Shown: positions 41,981-51,898 of the stretch, in pieces | Layout: every line of letters begins with the position of its first letter | Numbering within the stretch: the stretch's first letter is position 1 | From: Planctomycetaceae bacterium | Lineage (GTDB): Bacteria; Planctomycetota; Planctomycetia; Pirellulales; UBA1268 | Assembly: GCA_947459185.1 (NCBI GenBank) | Contig: CANHCU010000005.1 | Span: 1 to 64,000, forward strand | Direction of reading: 5' to 3' | Length of the DNA stretch: 64,000 bases | Translations under genes and position numbers: made by a program | Notes under the pieces: generated by a model | The model's input: only the letters and a program-made list of their open reading frames with translations | The model's database searches: none | Told to the model about the DNA's origin: nothing

Positions 41981-42068
41981 GACGCGGATTCCTCTCGCTA
42001 GCGCTTCGGGCTTGGATGGGAAACATGAGCGCATCCGAGCCTGCAGCGCAAGCAAGGGAATGCGGGTG
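41981..42068. repeat. Interspersed palindromic repeat, family 1, two inverted units
   Basis: gacgcggattcctctcgctagcgcttcgggcttggatggg ... gagcctgcagcgcaagcaagggaatgcgggtg; same layout as 7690-7780. Confidence 0.85.
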
Positions 42069-42133
42069 AAAAACCCATATCGCTCGGAGAACCGAGTTCG
42101 GCCCGTCACCGGCGACGGCTCCGCTACCGCCGG

Positions 42134-43609
42134 CTAGCCGATGAGCGTGGTCAACATGTCGCTTATCTCGGCCGTCTGCAACGGCACCGTGACGGTTTTG
42201 CGACGGTCGTCCACCTTGGCGAGCCCCACCAATTCAGGCTGTGAGGGATCGAGGAGCAAAACCGCCGGAATGTTTCTGAGGAACGGATCCTCGGCCATCG
42301 TGTTGAACGCATCCACGCCCGTTTCGCCGAACGACGTACCGCTGATCACGAGGCAGTCGGCTGCCGGCGGCGACGCGGAACAGCGTTCCAAGGCCCGCTG
42401 CAGATTCTCCGTCAGCAGCACCTTGTAACCGAGCGTTTTGAAGAAACCACGCAGCTCCGTCTGCTCCGTCGGCGACGCCTCCGCCAGCATCAGCGTGCCC
42501 TTCAACGCCGCCTGTGCGGCCACGGCCTTGACGGCCTTCTTTTTCAAGGCGGCGCCGCTGGCACTGGCGGCTACCGATGCCTCGCCTGCGGTCGCATATT
42601 TGGCCACCAACGGCTCCAGGGCCCGCCGCACCTCCATCGCCGTCTGCCAGCGTTCGTCCGGATTGAGGTACATCATCCGCATGACAAGATCGACGACGTC
42701 GCGCGGCAGTTCCGGCGCCCGCCAGGCGAGCGGCTCGACCCCGGTGAATCGACGCGGATCGGTGCGGACGGCACGATCTCGCGATTCCGTCAGTGCCGAC
42801 ACGCCGCAGAGCGCCAGGTAGGCGACCGTGCCGAGAAAATAAATGTCGCTGCGAACACTGTCGTCCTTGACCTTTCCGATGCTCTCCAGCGCCGCATAGT
42901 CAACGGTCCGCGGCTGTCCCGTGCGACGCAGCGCCTTGCTCGCAGTCGTGTCGCCACCGGCGAGACCGAAGTCCACGAGCTTCGCCTGCCCGCTGAAAGA
43001 GATGAGCACGTTGGAAGCCTTGATGTCGCGGTGAGTCACACCGAGGCGATGGGCGTACTCCAGACCCTCCACGAGTTGCATGATGATGACCAGTGCCCGC
43101 GATAGGTCGATGGCCCCGCGGACTCGTACCAACTCCCGCAGCGTCTGTCCCTCGACGAACTCCATCGTGATGTAGCTGGAGTTGTATTCCCGCCCGACGT
43201 CCTCGATGGCGACGATGTTGGGATGCCGGAGCAACCGGCCCATTTCCCCTTCACGCTGGAACGACTGGCATTTCTCGGGATCGGAACTGTAGCGGCTGCG
43301 CAGCACCTTCACGGCGAGAATGCGTCCGGTATCGGCGTGGATGGCGCGATAGACGCGAGAGAAGGATCCAGCCCCCACCTGATAGAGGATCTTGGCCCTG
43401 CCGTAGAAGAAACCATCCACCTCACCACGCAGAAGCCGATCGACCTGATAGCCGGTCAGTCGTTCGTGGCGGACGAGCGCGGCGCCGAAATCCTGCAACG
43501 ACACGTTGTGGCCGCCGAGTTCGCTCCAGACGGCATCCAGGTGCGCCGCCGGCACGAGATCCAACTGCTCCAAACGGTGGGCCAGTTCGTCAGCCGTTGA
43601 CGGCTTCAT
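42134..43609 (-). CDS. Serine/threonine protein kinase with C-terminal receiver-like domain
   Basis: VGAGSFSRVYRA, LAVKVLR, THRDIKASNVLI, LVDFGLAG; C-terminus GTLMLAEASPTEQTELRGFFKTLGYKVLLTENLQRAL...DCLVISG...AVLLLD resembles CheY fold. Confidence 0.92.
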   Translation of the reverse strand: MKPSTADELAHRLEQLDLVPAAHLDAVWSELGGHNVSLQDFGAALVRHERLTGYQVDRLLRGEVDGFFYGRAKILYQVGAGSFSRVYRAIHADTGRILAVKVLRSRYSSDPEKCQSFQREGEMGRLLRHPNIVAIEDVGREYNSSYITMEFVEGQTLRELVRVRGAIDLSRALVIIMQLVEGLEYAHRLGVTHRDIKASNVLISFSGQAKLVDFGLAGGDTTASKALRRTGQPRTVDYAALESIGKVKDDSVRSDIYFLGTVAYLALCGVSALTESRDRAVRTDPRRFTGVEPLAWRAPELPRDVVDLVMRMMYLNPDERWQTAMEVRRALEPLVAKYATAGEASVAASASGAALKKKAVKAVAAQAALKGTLMLAEASPTEQTELRGFFKTLGYKVLLTENLQRALERCSASPPAADCLVISGTSFGETGVDAFNTMAEDPFLRNIPAVLLLDPSQPELVGLAKVDDRRKTVTVPLQTAEISDMLTTLIG

Positions 43610-43694
43610 GGTGGGCAGAAACCAAGCGGGGTCAGGCGAAATATGGAAGGCGGGGCCTGCCAGGCAGGGCAGGCAGGGAGGGCAGGCGGGGAGA

Positions 43695-43734
43695 TCTTCC
43701 GTTGCCGGGCCCCGCGGGGCCCGGCAACGGAAGA
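43695..43734. repeat. 40-bp perfect uninterrupted palindrome
   Basis: tcttccgttgccgggccccgcggggcccggcaacggaaga equals its own reverse complement. Confidence 0.95.
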
Positions 43735-43942
43735 ATCTACGGTCATCCTAACCGAATGTTCATGAACGTGTCGCCGATTCCGCCCAGAGGATCGCGAAAA
43801 TCGGCAGACTTTTCCCCGCTGGTGCGGAACCTTCGGCAGAGACGGCACAACCGGCCTGTCTCACGGCGAAGGGCGCATGGCACCGACGACTTTGTCCACG
43901 GACTGCTGGCATCGCTCTGGAGCCTGCGACGATCGGGGTGCT

Positions 43943-43958
43943 ACAAACCGCGGTTTGT
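43943..43958. promoter_or_regulatory. 16-bp perfect palindrome upstream of the large secreted protein gene
   Basis: acaaaccgcggtttgt, about 40 bp before ATG 43999. Confidence 0.5.
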
Positions 43959-43998
43959 GGCCGCCGCAGCCTTTCGGCCCGGCCGCCGTGGAGATTCC

Positions 43999-46900
43999 AT
44001 GCCCGTTCCACCTGTGCCGTCGCCGCTGCCCGCCCGTCACCTGTTGCTGGTGGTCGGCTGGTGCATGCTGGCTGTGGGGACGGTCCGGGCCCGAGCCGAT
44101 GACGTGGAGGAAGGATTCGAAGGCCGACAGCCCCTCTGGTCGCTTGCCGAAGCCGACTGCGGGCCGCGTGTGACCGGCCACGCCCTCACGGGCGATGCGG
44201 CCCACCGTGGCAATTTTGGCGAGCGGATCGTGCTGGACGCCGCTGCGGGCTCGACCCTGCGGCTGCAGTTCCCGATCGGCCCGGCGAGCGTCATCGACGA
44301 GTTCCGCGCCTCGGTCTGGGTGAGGGGCAATCGTCCGGCCGTCCGGCTTGGCGTGAGGATCGCGTTGCCGAACGTTTCGTCGCGGCAGACGGGGCGATCG
44401 ATCGACGCCGTGGTGCAGGGCACCGTCTCCCGCCACTCGGACCGCTGGGAGTTGCTGGAAGCTGGCGACATCGTGACCGGTTTGGAACGACAGCTCGCCG
44501 CGCTTCGCGCCCAGCACGGTCCAACGGCGAGCCTGACGGGCGCCGTGGTCACCCATCTCGTGCTCGAACTCTACTCCGCCCCAGGTCATTACGACCTGTG
44601 GATCGACGACCTGCGGGTGCAGGGTGTCATTCCAGCCGCTGCTCCGCAGGCCCAGCCAGCCACAGCGGGTCAGAGCGATGATGCGTTCGCCGTGCGGCAG
44701 GCCGCGTTCACCGAGGCGGCGGCACCCACGCAGGCCGTGCCGCCCACACAGGCCGCGGCACAGCAGACCGCCGCGCTCACGCGGGGCGTGCTGGAGGTGG
44801 GCGGGCTGCCCTTCTTTCCCCGCAGCCTCGATCACCATGGCGAACCGCTCGAAGCGATCGCGCGACTCGGCTTCAATTGCGTGCGGCTCTCCGCTCCCGC
44901 GACCGCTGACCTACTCGCCGAGGCGCAGCGGGCCGGCGTCTGGCTGATCTCTCCTCCACCCGACCTGCCCGACATCGACATCCGCGATGCAGACTCGCTC
45001 CCCACGTTCTCCGCCCGTTGGGACAGGGTGCTCTTCTGGGACATGGGCAGCGGACTGGCGGAACAGGATGTCGAGAATCTCGCCGAGCGAGTGCGGCGGG
45101 TGCGGACCTGCGACTCCCGCGGCAGCCGGCCGCTGATCGCTGCCGCCGACTCCGGCCTGCGGGCCATCTCGCGTCACGTAGACATGCTCGTGGCCCGGCG
45201 GACGGTTCTGGGCACCAGCCTCGAGCTCCTCGATTATCTCGCCTGGCTCCGGGAGCGGCCCCGGCTCACCCGGCCCGGCACGCCGATTCTGGCCTCACTC
45301 TCAACCGAGATCGATCCGCGAACGTCACGGCAAGCCGCGGCACTGTCCGGCATCGGTGGGCAGGGATTGTCGGTCGATCCGGAGAGCCTCTGCCTGGCAT
45401 CGTTGGCGGCGGTATCGGCGGGCACGCGAGGGATCCTGTTTTCCTCCACCCGCCGCATCGACGGTGACGACCACGAGTCGCGGGCCCGGGCGGCAGCCTC
45501 CCTCTCCATGAACCTCCAGTTACAACTGCTCGAACCCTGGGCCGCGGCAGGACGGTTTGCGGCGGCGGCGCAGTCGAGCGATCCCGAGGTGCAGGCTGTC
45601 GTGCTCGAGGCGGCTCGGGCACGGATGGTGGTCGCCTGGCGGTGCGTGCAGGGATCGCAGATCGTGGCCCGTCATTATCACGGCGACATTCCCCGCAATG
45701 CTCAGCCGCTCACGCTGCTTGTGCCCGGCGTGCCCGAGGCCCATCAGGCCTGGGAGGTGTCGCCCGGAGGCCTGCGTCCGCTGCGTCACAAGCGGGTGAC
45801 GGGCGGTATCTCGCTGACGCTCGAATCATTCCGCGGCCACTCGCTGGTGCTGCTCAGCGGCGATCCAGCCGTGACGGCGCACGTGCAGGAACGGGTCCGC
45901 GGACTTGTGCCGCTCGAACTTGCGTCGGCACGGGCTTTGGCCGCGGGGGTGTTGGCCGACGATGTCAGTCTGCTCGGCCGGCTGCCGCCCGCGGCGCTCG
46001 GCAACCTGCCGGTGGCCGCGATGCTCGCCGAGGCCCAGAGGGACGTGCAGCAGGCCGAGGCGTCGATGGCCGATCCCGCCGTGGCGATCGAATGTCTGCG
46101 GCGGGCCGCAGCCATCGGCGGACAGGTGGAGCGACTCGCCTGGGAACGCGGCGTGCTGGCCACCGGCTCGATGGTGGCAAGTCCGCTCTCGACCTCCGAC
46201 GCCACGCTCGCGGAACACTGGCGGTTCATCGACGCGCTCTCATCCACCTCGCCTTCGACGGAGTTGCTCACCGGCGGTGGCATGGAACGCATCGAAGATC
46301 TCGCCACGGCGGGCTGGCGTCATTTTGCCCTCGAACAGCAGTCGCTGCGATCGGCCGTGGAAATCGACCGCACGCAGCCTGCCAGCGGCACCGGCAGCCT
46401 GACGATGAAAGCCGAGCCGACCTCGGCCGCCGACGCTCCCGTGGTGGTGGAGACGCCGCCGGTCTGGGTGACCACGCCGCCAGTGCGGGTTCCGGCCGGC
46501 AGATTGCTCGAGATTCAGGCACGGGTCTGGGTGCCGAGGCCGATCAAGGGGAGCGTCGATGGGCTGCTCATCTTCGACTCCCTCGGCGGCCCCGCCCTCG
46601 CGGAGCGTGTGGGCATGACGCCGGCCTGGCGGCGACTGGTGCTCTACCGCATCGTGCCGGCCGATGCCGTCGATGAACCGCTGACCGTGACGTTCGCGCT
46701 CACGGGCATGGGCGAGGCGCGGATCGACGATGTTTCCATCCGCGTGTTGGATCGTGGGGTGGGTGGCATTCCGGCCACCGTCGTTTCCACGCCACCGCCA
46801 GCCACCGCTCTTCCCTCCGGATTCCCTCAACCGAGTCAGCTCCTCGCCGGCCCCGACGCCGCGCCCGCGGCCCTTCCCGAGGTGGGGCCCGTTCCCGCCG

Positions 46901-47103
46901 TCGTCGCGGCACCGTCGGCAGTCACCGCGGCACCGTCGGCGGCGGCGCCAAGCCCTCCGTCTGCGGCCCTCCCGCAGTGGCCCGGCATGAATCTCGAGTG
47001 GCCGAAGCTTCTGCCTTTTGGCCAGTCCTCCTCCGCGCCGCCGCCCGGCCCGGGCGGCGGCACCGTCGATCCGTTCAAGCGATCCCGCGCGGCGCAGCCC
47101 TAA
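43999..47103 (+). CDS. Large secreted protein of unknown function (carbohydrate-binding-like and degenerate TIM-barrel-like regions)
   Basis: Signal peptide RHLLLVVGWCMLAVGTVRARA; N-terminal beta-sandwich-like segment; ARLGFNCVRLSAPATADLLAEAQRAGVWLISPPPD resembles a GH barrel; Pro/Ala-rich tail. Upstream ORF extension judged non-coding. Confidence 0.65.
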   Translation: MPVPPVPSPLPARHLLLVVGWCMLAVGTVRARADDVEEGFEGRQPLWSLAEADCGPRVTGHALTGDAAHRGNFGERIVLDAAAGSTLRLQFPIGPASVIDEFRASVWVRGNRPAVRLGVRIALPNVSSRQTGRSIDAVVQGTVSRHSDRWELLEAGDIVTGLERQLAALRAQHGPTASLTGAVVTHLVLELYSAPGHYDLWIDDLRVQGVIPAAAPQAQPATAGQSDDAFAVRQAAFTEAAAPTQAVPPTQAAAQQTAALTRGVLEVGGLPFFPRSLDHHGEPLEAIARLGFNCVRLSAPATADLLAEAQRAGVWLISPPPDLPDIDIRDADSLPTFSARWDRVLFWDMGSGLAEQDVENLAERVRRVRTCDSRGSRPLIAAADSGLRAISRHVDMLVARRTVLGTSLELLDYLAWLRERPRLTRPGTPILASLSTEIDPRTSRQAAALSGIGGQGLSVDPESLCLASLAAVSAGTRGILFSSTRRIDGDDHESRARAAASLSMNLQLQLLEPWAAAGRFAAAAQSSDPEVQAVVLEAARARMVVAWRCVQGSQIVARHYHGDIPRNAQPLTLLVPGVPEAHQAWEVSPGGLRPLRHKRVTGGISLTLESFRGHSLVLLSGDPAVTAHVQERVRGLVPLELASARALAAGVLADDVSLLGRLPPAALGNLPVAAMLAEAQRDVQQAEASMADPAVAIECLRRAAAIGGQVERLAWERGVLATGSMVASPLSTSDATLAEHWRFIDALSSTSPSTELLTGGGMERIEDLATAGWRHFALEQQSLRSAVEIDRTQPASGTGSLTMKAEPTSAADAPVVVETPPVWVTTPPVRVPAGRLLEIQARVWVPRPIKGSVDGLLIFDSLGGPALAERVGMTPAWRRLVLYRIVPADAVDEPLTVTFALTGMGEARIDDVSIRVLDRGVGGIPATVVSTPPPATALPSGFPQPSQLLAGPDAAPAALPEVGPVPAVVAAPSAVTAAPSAAAPSPPSAALPQWPGMNLEWPKLLPFGQSSSAPPPGPGGGTVDPFKRSRAAQP

Positions 47104-47216
47104 GCCCTGCTATCCTGCCGGGAAGCCGCACACGGATCTCGGCGTTCCGGCTACATTCTGGGCTTCATTCGTGGCGACTCAGTGCCGTGCATCAATTGTT
47201 CCTTGGATGTCCTGAC

Positions 47217-48185
47217 ATGCGATCTGGATTGCGGTTCCGATCCGAACTGCTCCGCACCCTCGAGACCTCGGAGCAGACCGACCGGCTGGTTTCACCGACC
47301 GCGATGGCCGTGGCCACTGCCGTGATCGAAGCGACAGACAGGGCATTGCACGAGAGCGAGGGGGCTGGTGCCCTGCAGGCGGAAGAAGGCCTCGCCGCGG
47401 CGGAGGATGGTTCGTCGATCAAGGAGAAATCGGTCGGCGATTATGTGACGGCGCTCGACCTCAGCCTCGACCGTCACCTCAGCCGGGCGCTCGAGGCAAT
47501 CAAGGAGATGCCGATCATCTCCGAGGAGGGGCCTGCCATGCCCGACCTCCATGCTCTCCCCGAGGCCTGGCTCATCGACCCGCTGGACGGCACGACCGCG
47601 TCGCTCTGTGGGGAAACGGCGATCTGCGGACCGATGGTCGCCTGCCTGGAGCATGGGGAGCCGCGGATTTCCGTCATGCTCTCGCTTGACGGAACGACGC
47701 TCGGCATCGCCGAACGCGGCCGCGGTGCGGCGATCCTCCGATCGGGCGAAGACGGAATCGCCTGGCTGCCCGCGGGCAGCTTCGCCTCGATGGGCACGCT
47801 CAAGGATGGCTGCCTACTCTTCAATCCGCAGAGCGACAGCGGGCGATCCCATCCGGCGTTCATGAAACTGCACGACGCGATGCGAACCGGCGCCCACACG
47901 ATGGCAATCGAGAGCCGGATTCCGCACTCGATGGCCAGCCTGGCACTGGGGACCAAGCGGCGTCTGGCCGTGATCCACGACAACTCGGCGGCATTTCCCA
48001 AGCAGATGGCCTGGGATGTGCTGCCGGTCAAACTCTGGGTCGAGGAGCGCGGAGGTGTCTATTGGGGCATCGACGGCCGGCCCTATGACATCCGCCAGCC
48101 GATGCCGATCATCGCTGCCACGCGGGCTGACATCGCCGAACAGTTGGTCGCGCTGGCCGGGGTCCGCGGGGCATGGTACGGGTGA
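47217..48185 (+). CDS. Inositol monophosphatase family protein
   Basis: GDYVTALDLSLDRHL, IISEEGP, WLIDPLDGTT, AWDVLPVKLWVEERGGVY. Confidence 0.88.
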   Translation: MRSGLRFRSELLRTLETSEQTDRLVSPTAMAVATAVIEATDRALHESEGAGALQAEEGLAAAEDGSSIKEKSVGDYVTALDLSLDRHLSRALEAIKEMPIISEEGPAMPDLHALPEAWLIDPLDGTTASLCGETAICGPMVACLEHGEPRISVMLSLDGTTLGIAERGRGAAILRSGEDGIAWLPAGSFASMGTLKDGCLLFNPQSDSGRSHPAFMKLHDAMRTGAHTMAIESRIPHSMASLALGTKRRLAVIHDNSAAFPKQMAWDVLPVKLWVEERGGVYWGIDGRPYDIRQPMPIIAATRADIAEQLVALAGVRGAWYG

Positions 48186-48188
48186 CCA

Positions 48189-48267
48189 CCATCCCGTCGC
48201 TTACGCTCTGCATACAAGCCCCCGGCGGGAGCCGGGGGATCCCGTCGCTTGCGCTCTGGGCTTCTAT
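48189..48267. repeat. Interspersed hairpin repeat, family 1 composite
   Basis: atcccgtcgcttacgctctgcatacaagcccccggcgggagccgggggatcccgtcgcttgcgctctgggctt; lies between convergent genes. Confidence 0.8.
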
Positions 48268-48305
48268 CAATATATGGGTGCCTCCGGCATGACGGTCTCG
48301 GCCGA

Positions 48306-49259
48306 TCACTGCTGCTGGACCTCTTCCTCGTTGGAATACAGAGGCGCCGTCCGCAACACGGAGTGCTCGGGAGCGTCGAGCGGTGCCAGTTGATCGTGCC
48401 ACGAAAGGGAGGGCAGGCGATCGAGTGTCCGGGTGGCGACGCGGACCTTGATGCGTTCGTCGCCGGCACCACGGTAGATGCCCTTGTTGGGCGGCACGTC
48501 GGTGAAGTCCCTGCCCACCGCCGTCTTCACGAAATGCCCGCTCACGGGGCAACCGTTCGTGGGATCGAATCCCGTCCAGCCGACATCGGGCAGCCAGACC
48601 TCACACCAGGCATGGCTCTGCGACTCCTTGTTCTCTCGGTGGATGTAGCCGCTGACATAGCGGGCGGGAACGCCGTACGACCGCAGCACGGCGATCATCA
48701 GGTGGGTGAAATCCTGGCAGACTCCCTTGCCTCGCGTCAGCAGATGCTCGATGGGCGAAGTGGCATCGGTCACATCGCGGGCATACTCGAAACGTCCGCG
48801 GATGTACTCGGCGACCTGGCAGACCCACATGCCGACCCGCATTCTTGGCATCGGCCGCAATTCTGCCAGCACCGGGTCCAAGAGCGGCGTGGCTCGTGCT
48901 GGCCCCCGGAGCGGCAGGTAGTCGATCGCTTCGAGCGGCAAGAGCCAGTCGTCACCGGTGGCATCGGCTGAAAAAGTTGTCTGGCTGGCCATCGGGCCGA
49001 TTCCCGTATCCTCCGTCTCCACGACGCTGGCGGCGAGGATCCGCAGGATCGTGGGCGGTTTGAGGAGGTTGAAATGGTGCACGCGGTTGCCGAACCCATC
49101 GAGATAGTGGCTGAACGTCACCGGCTGGCCGACGCTGATCTGGAAGGAATGGCATCGCTGCGTGGCATCGCTCACCGGCTCCATCCGCAGTTCGCAGAGC
49201 CATTCGCTCACCGGCTGCGAATACTCCATCGATGTTTCGTGCTGGATTTCCAAAATCAT
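48306..49259 (-). CDS. Transglutaminase-like cysteine peptidase family protein
   Basis: LTRGKGVCQDFTHLMIAVLRSYGVPARYVSGYI (Cys), QSHAWCEVWLPDVGWTGFDPTNG (His, Asp). Confidence 0.94.
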   Translation of the reverse strand: MILEIQHETSMEYSQPVSEWLCELRMEPVSDATQRCHSFQISVGQPVTFSHYLDGFGNRVHHFNLLKPPTILRILAASVVETEDTGIGPMASQTTFSADATGDDWLLPLEAIDYLPLRGPARATPLLDPVLAELRPMPRMRVGMWVCQVAEYIRGRFEYARDVTDATSPIEHLLTRGKGVCQDFTHLMIAVLRSYGVPARYVSGYIHRENKESQSHAWCEVWLPDVGWTGFDPTNGCPVSGHFVKTAVGRDFTDVPPNKGIYRGAGDERIKVRVATRTLDRLPSLSWHDQLAPLDAPEHSVLRTAPLYSNEEEVQQQ

Positions 49260-49295
49260 CGAACAATCTCCATCGAAGCTTCTTTATGCCGGCAT

Positions 49296-50246
49296 TTATT
49301 GCAGGGCGTATTGTTGTTGAAGCAGGCTCCCGATCCGCGCGCAGCGAGTGAGGGCGTTGCCGAGGAACGAGTGCAGCCGCTCGCCGTCGAGGGCCTCGCC
49401 CTCGAGATAGACCAGATCGCTCAGCAGCCGGCCGACCGTGCGAACCACCTCATCGTCGCACCGGTCGGGGAGCCGGCCGCTGATCTCGGTGAGTGACTGC
49501 TGGATCCGCGACAAGCAAAACCGCACCGAGTGCGGGAAGTCTGGGTTCGTGAGAAGAAACTCCACCACCCGCTCGGGCTCGACGCGGCTGATGTAGAGAC
49601 GTTGGTAGGCCTCGTAGGCGGCGCAATTCTTGAGCACCGCGCCCCACTGCAGGTTGTTGATCGGCAGGTCGGCAGCGTCTGACCGCTCGAGGAGTCCGAA
49701 CTTGGAGTCGAGGATCCGCAGCACCTTCTCCGCCCGCTCCAGATGCCGGCCGAGCTGGATAAAGTGCCAGCCCTCGTCGTGCATGAGCGTCGCCTCGCAC
49801 ACGCCGTGAAAGAGGAGCACGCCGATCTGCGTCTCTTCGCAGAAATCGTGCGGCGACTCCGCCACCCGCGCCGGCAGACCGGCATCGGAGAGTCGCCAGT
49901 AGAGCTTGTTCAGCTCCCGCCACATCGGCGGGCTGATCGAGCCGCGGATGCTGCGGGCATTGTTGCGGGAGCGGTTCACGCACGACATCACGCTGCCGGG
50001 ATTGGCCATGTCGAGCAGAAGCCATCGTTGCACCGCACCGACGGGATGCTCGCCATCGCGGATCTGCGGCGGCGGCTGCCGCAGCAGCGACAGCAGCGCG
50101 TTCCACTCGAGTTCCACCGGATTGGCAAGCACGCCATGGAGATCGAGGTCGAGTTGGAAGGTGACATCGACCGCCCGCGCAAGATGGTCCGCCCGCTCGA
50201 GGTAGCGGCTCATCCAAAACAGCGCGTCGGCAACCCGGCTGAGCAT
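49296..50246 (-). CDS. Alpha-E domain protein (COG2307-type)
   Basis: MLSRVADALFWMSRYLERADHLARAVDVTFQLDLD...HFIQLGRHLERAEKVLRILDSKF. Confidence 0.92.
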   Translation of the reverse strand: MLSRVADALFWMSRYLERADHLARAVDVTFQLDLDLHGVLANPVELEWNALLSLLRQPPPQIRDGEHPVGAVQRWLLLDMANPGSVMSCVNRSRNNARSIRGSISPPMWRELNKLYWRLSDAGLPARVAESPHDFCEETQIGVLLFHGVCEATLMHDEGWHFIQLGRHLERAEKVLRILDSKFGLLERSDAADLPINNLQWGAVLKNCAAYEAYQRLYISRVEPERVVEFLLTNPDFPHSVRFCLSRIQQSLTEISGRLPDRCDDEVVRTVGRLLSDLVYLEGEALDGERLHSFLGNALTRCARIGSLLQQQYALQ

Positions 50247-50253
50247 GCGATCC

Positions 50254-51795
50254 TCACGGTGTCGGGGGGCCGGGGGGAGTCCTGTCGGCAAGGATCCACG
50301 TGTCCTTGCTGCCACCCCCCTGGGAGCTGTTGACGACCAAACTGCCCTTGGGAAGTGCCACACGCGTCAGGCCGCCGGGCGTCACCGTCACCCGCTCGCC
50401 ACAGAGCACGAACGGCCGCAGGTCGAGGTGGCGGCCCTCGAAGCGGCCATCGACGAAGGTGGGATGCGTGGAGAGTTGGATCGTGGGCTGCGCGATGAAG
50501 TCCCGTGGATTCGCCTGGATCATGCGGCGGAATTCATCCCGCTGCTCCTTCGTTGACGCGGGGCCGACGAGCATCCCGTAGCCCCCCGATTCATTGACCC
50601 GCTTCACGACGAGCTTCTCGAGGTTTTCGAGCACGTGGCTGCGGTGCGCCGGAATCTCCGGGCGGAACGTCTCGACGTTGTTGAGCAGCGGTTCCTGCTT
50701 GAGGTAGTAGCGGATCATGTCGGGCACGAACGGGTAGATTCCCTTGTCGTCGGCGATGCCGGTGCCGATGCTGTTGGCGAGTGCCACCGTGCCGGCGCGG
50801 TAGGCATTCACGAGCCCAGGCACGCCGAGGGCGCTGTCTGGCCGGAACGTCAGCGGATCGAGGAAGTCGTCGTCGATCCGGCGGTAGATGACATCGACCC
50901 GCTGGCGGCCCCGCGTCGTCCGCATGAAGACGCGATTCCCATCGACGAGCAGATCCCGCCCTTCGACCAGTTCGATTCCCATCCGCTGGGCGAGGAAGCT
51001 GTGTTCGAAGTAGGCGGAGTTGTACATGCCCGGGCTGAGCAGCACTGCCGTGGGCTGCGATGCCGATTCCGGTGCGATGTATTGCAGCACATCGAGAAGG
51101 GCTGCCGGATAGTCGTCGTTGGGGAGCACGTCGTAGTCGTTGAACAGCGACGGGAAGACCCGCTTGATGACCTGCCGGTTCTGCAGCATGTAGCTGACGC
51201 CCGACGGCGTGCGGGCGTTGTCCTCGAGCACGAGATACTCGCCGTCGGCGGCACGGATCAGGTCGGTGCCGCAGATGTGGATGTAGATCCGGCGCGGCAC
51301 GTTGACGCCGACGAATTCGCGGCGGAAAAACGCCCCCTGCAGCACGCGCCCGGCCGGCACCACGCCGTCCCGCAGGATGTGCTGTTCGTGATAGACATCC
51401 CAGAGAAAGAGGTTGAGTGCGTTGATACGCTGCGTGAGGCCCGCCTCGACCTGCCGCCATTCCGAGGCCGGAATGATCCGCGGCACCGGGTCCATCGGCC
51501 ATACCCGCTCGATCCCCTCCTCGGCGCGATAGACCGTGAAGCCCACGCCGTCCTGCCGCATCGAGAGGTCGGTCATCGCCTTGCGACGGCGGAAGTCCTC
51601 GGCGGTTGTTTGGAGAAGACGTTCGTGGAGCGGCTGATAGTGGGGACGTGCCGCCGGCCCATCGGCGTGGATCGCGCCGAACATCTCGTCGTAGGCCGCG
51701 CCGAGTTCATAGCCGGCAAACAGGCCTTCCTGCACGGAAAGTGCGCACTCCGTGCCCGAACGAGGGGCAGCGGCCGCGAGTTGGTGGGACATCAT
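50254..51795 (-). CDS. Circularly permuted ATP-grasp protein (COG2308-type)
   Basis: YEPLxxRLLQ-like start, [86 protein letters not shown]. Confidence 0.94.
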   Translation of the reverse strand: MMSHQLAAAAPRSGTECALSVQEGLFAGYELGAAYDEMFGAIHADGPAARPHYQPLHERLLQTTAEDFRRRKAMTDLSMRQDGVGFTVYRAEEGIERVWPMDPVPRIIPASEWRQVEAGLTQRINALNLFLWDVYHEQHILRDGVVPAGRVLQGAFFRREFVGVNVPRRIYIHICGTDLIRAADGEYLVLEDNARTPSGVSYMLQNRQVIKRVFPSLFNDYDVLPNDDYPAALLDVLQYIAPESASQPTAVLLSPGMYNSAYFEHSFLAQRMGIELVEGRDLLVDGNRVFMRTTRGRQRVDVIYRRIDDDFLDPLTFRPDSALGVPGLVNAYRAGTVALANSIGTGIADDKGIYPFVPDMIRYYLKQEPLLNNVETFRPEIPAHRSHVLENLEKLVVKRVNESGGYGMLVGPASTKEQRDEFRRMIQANPRDFIAQPTIQLSTHPTFVDGRFEGRHLDLRPFVLCGERVTVTPGGLTRVALPKGSLVVNSSQGGGSKDTWILADRTPPGPPTP

Positions 51796-51898
51796 CCGCC
51801 CATTTCCTTGACGAAAACACCCTGTCCGTTAGTCTGCGACTCCGACGGACTCTACCACAGCAAGTTTCGCGCCACTTTCAAGATCAGCGGAGGATTCG

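Noticed and set aside
43597-43998. N-terminal extension of the large secreted protein ORF
   Set aside because: It crosses the 40-bp palindrome and lacks coding character; the signal peptide begins at ATG 43999.
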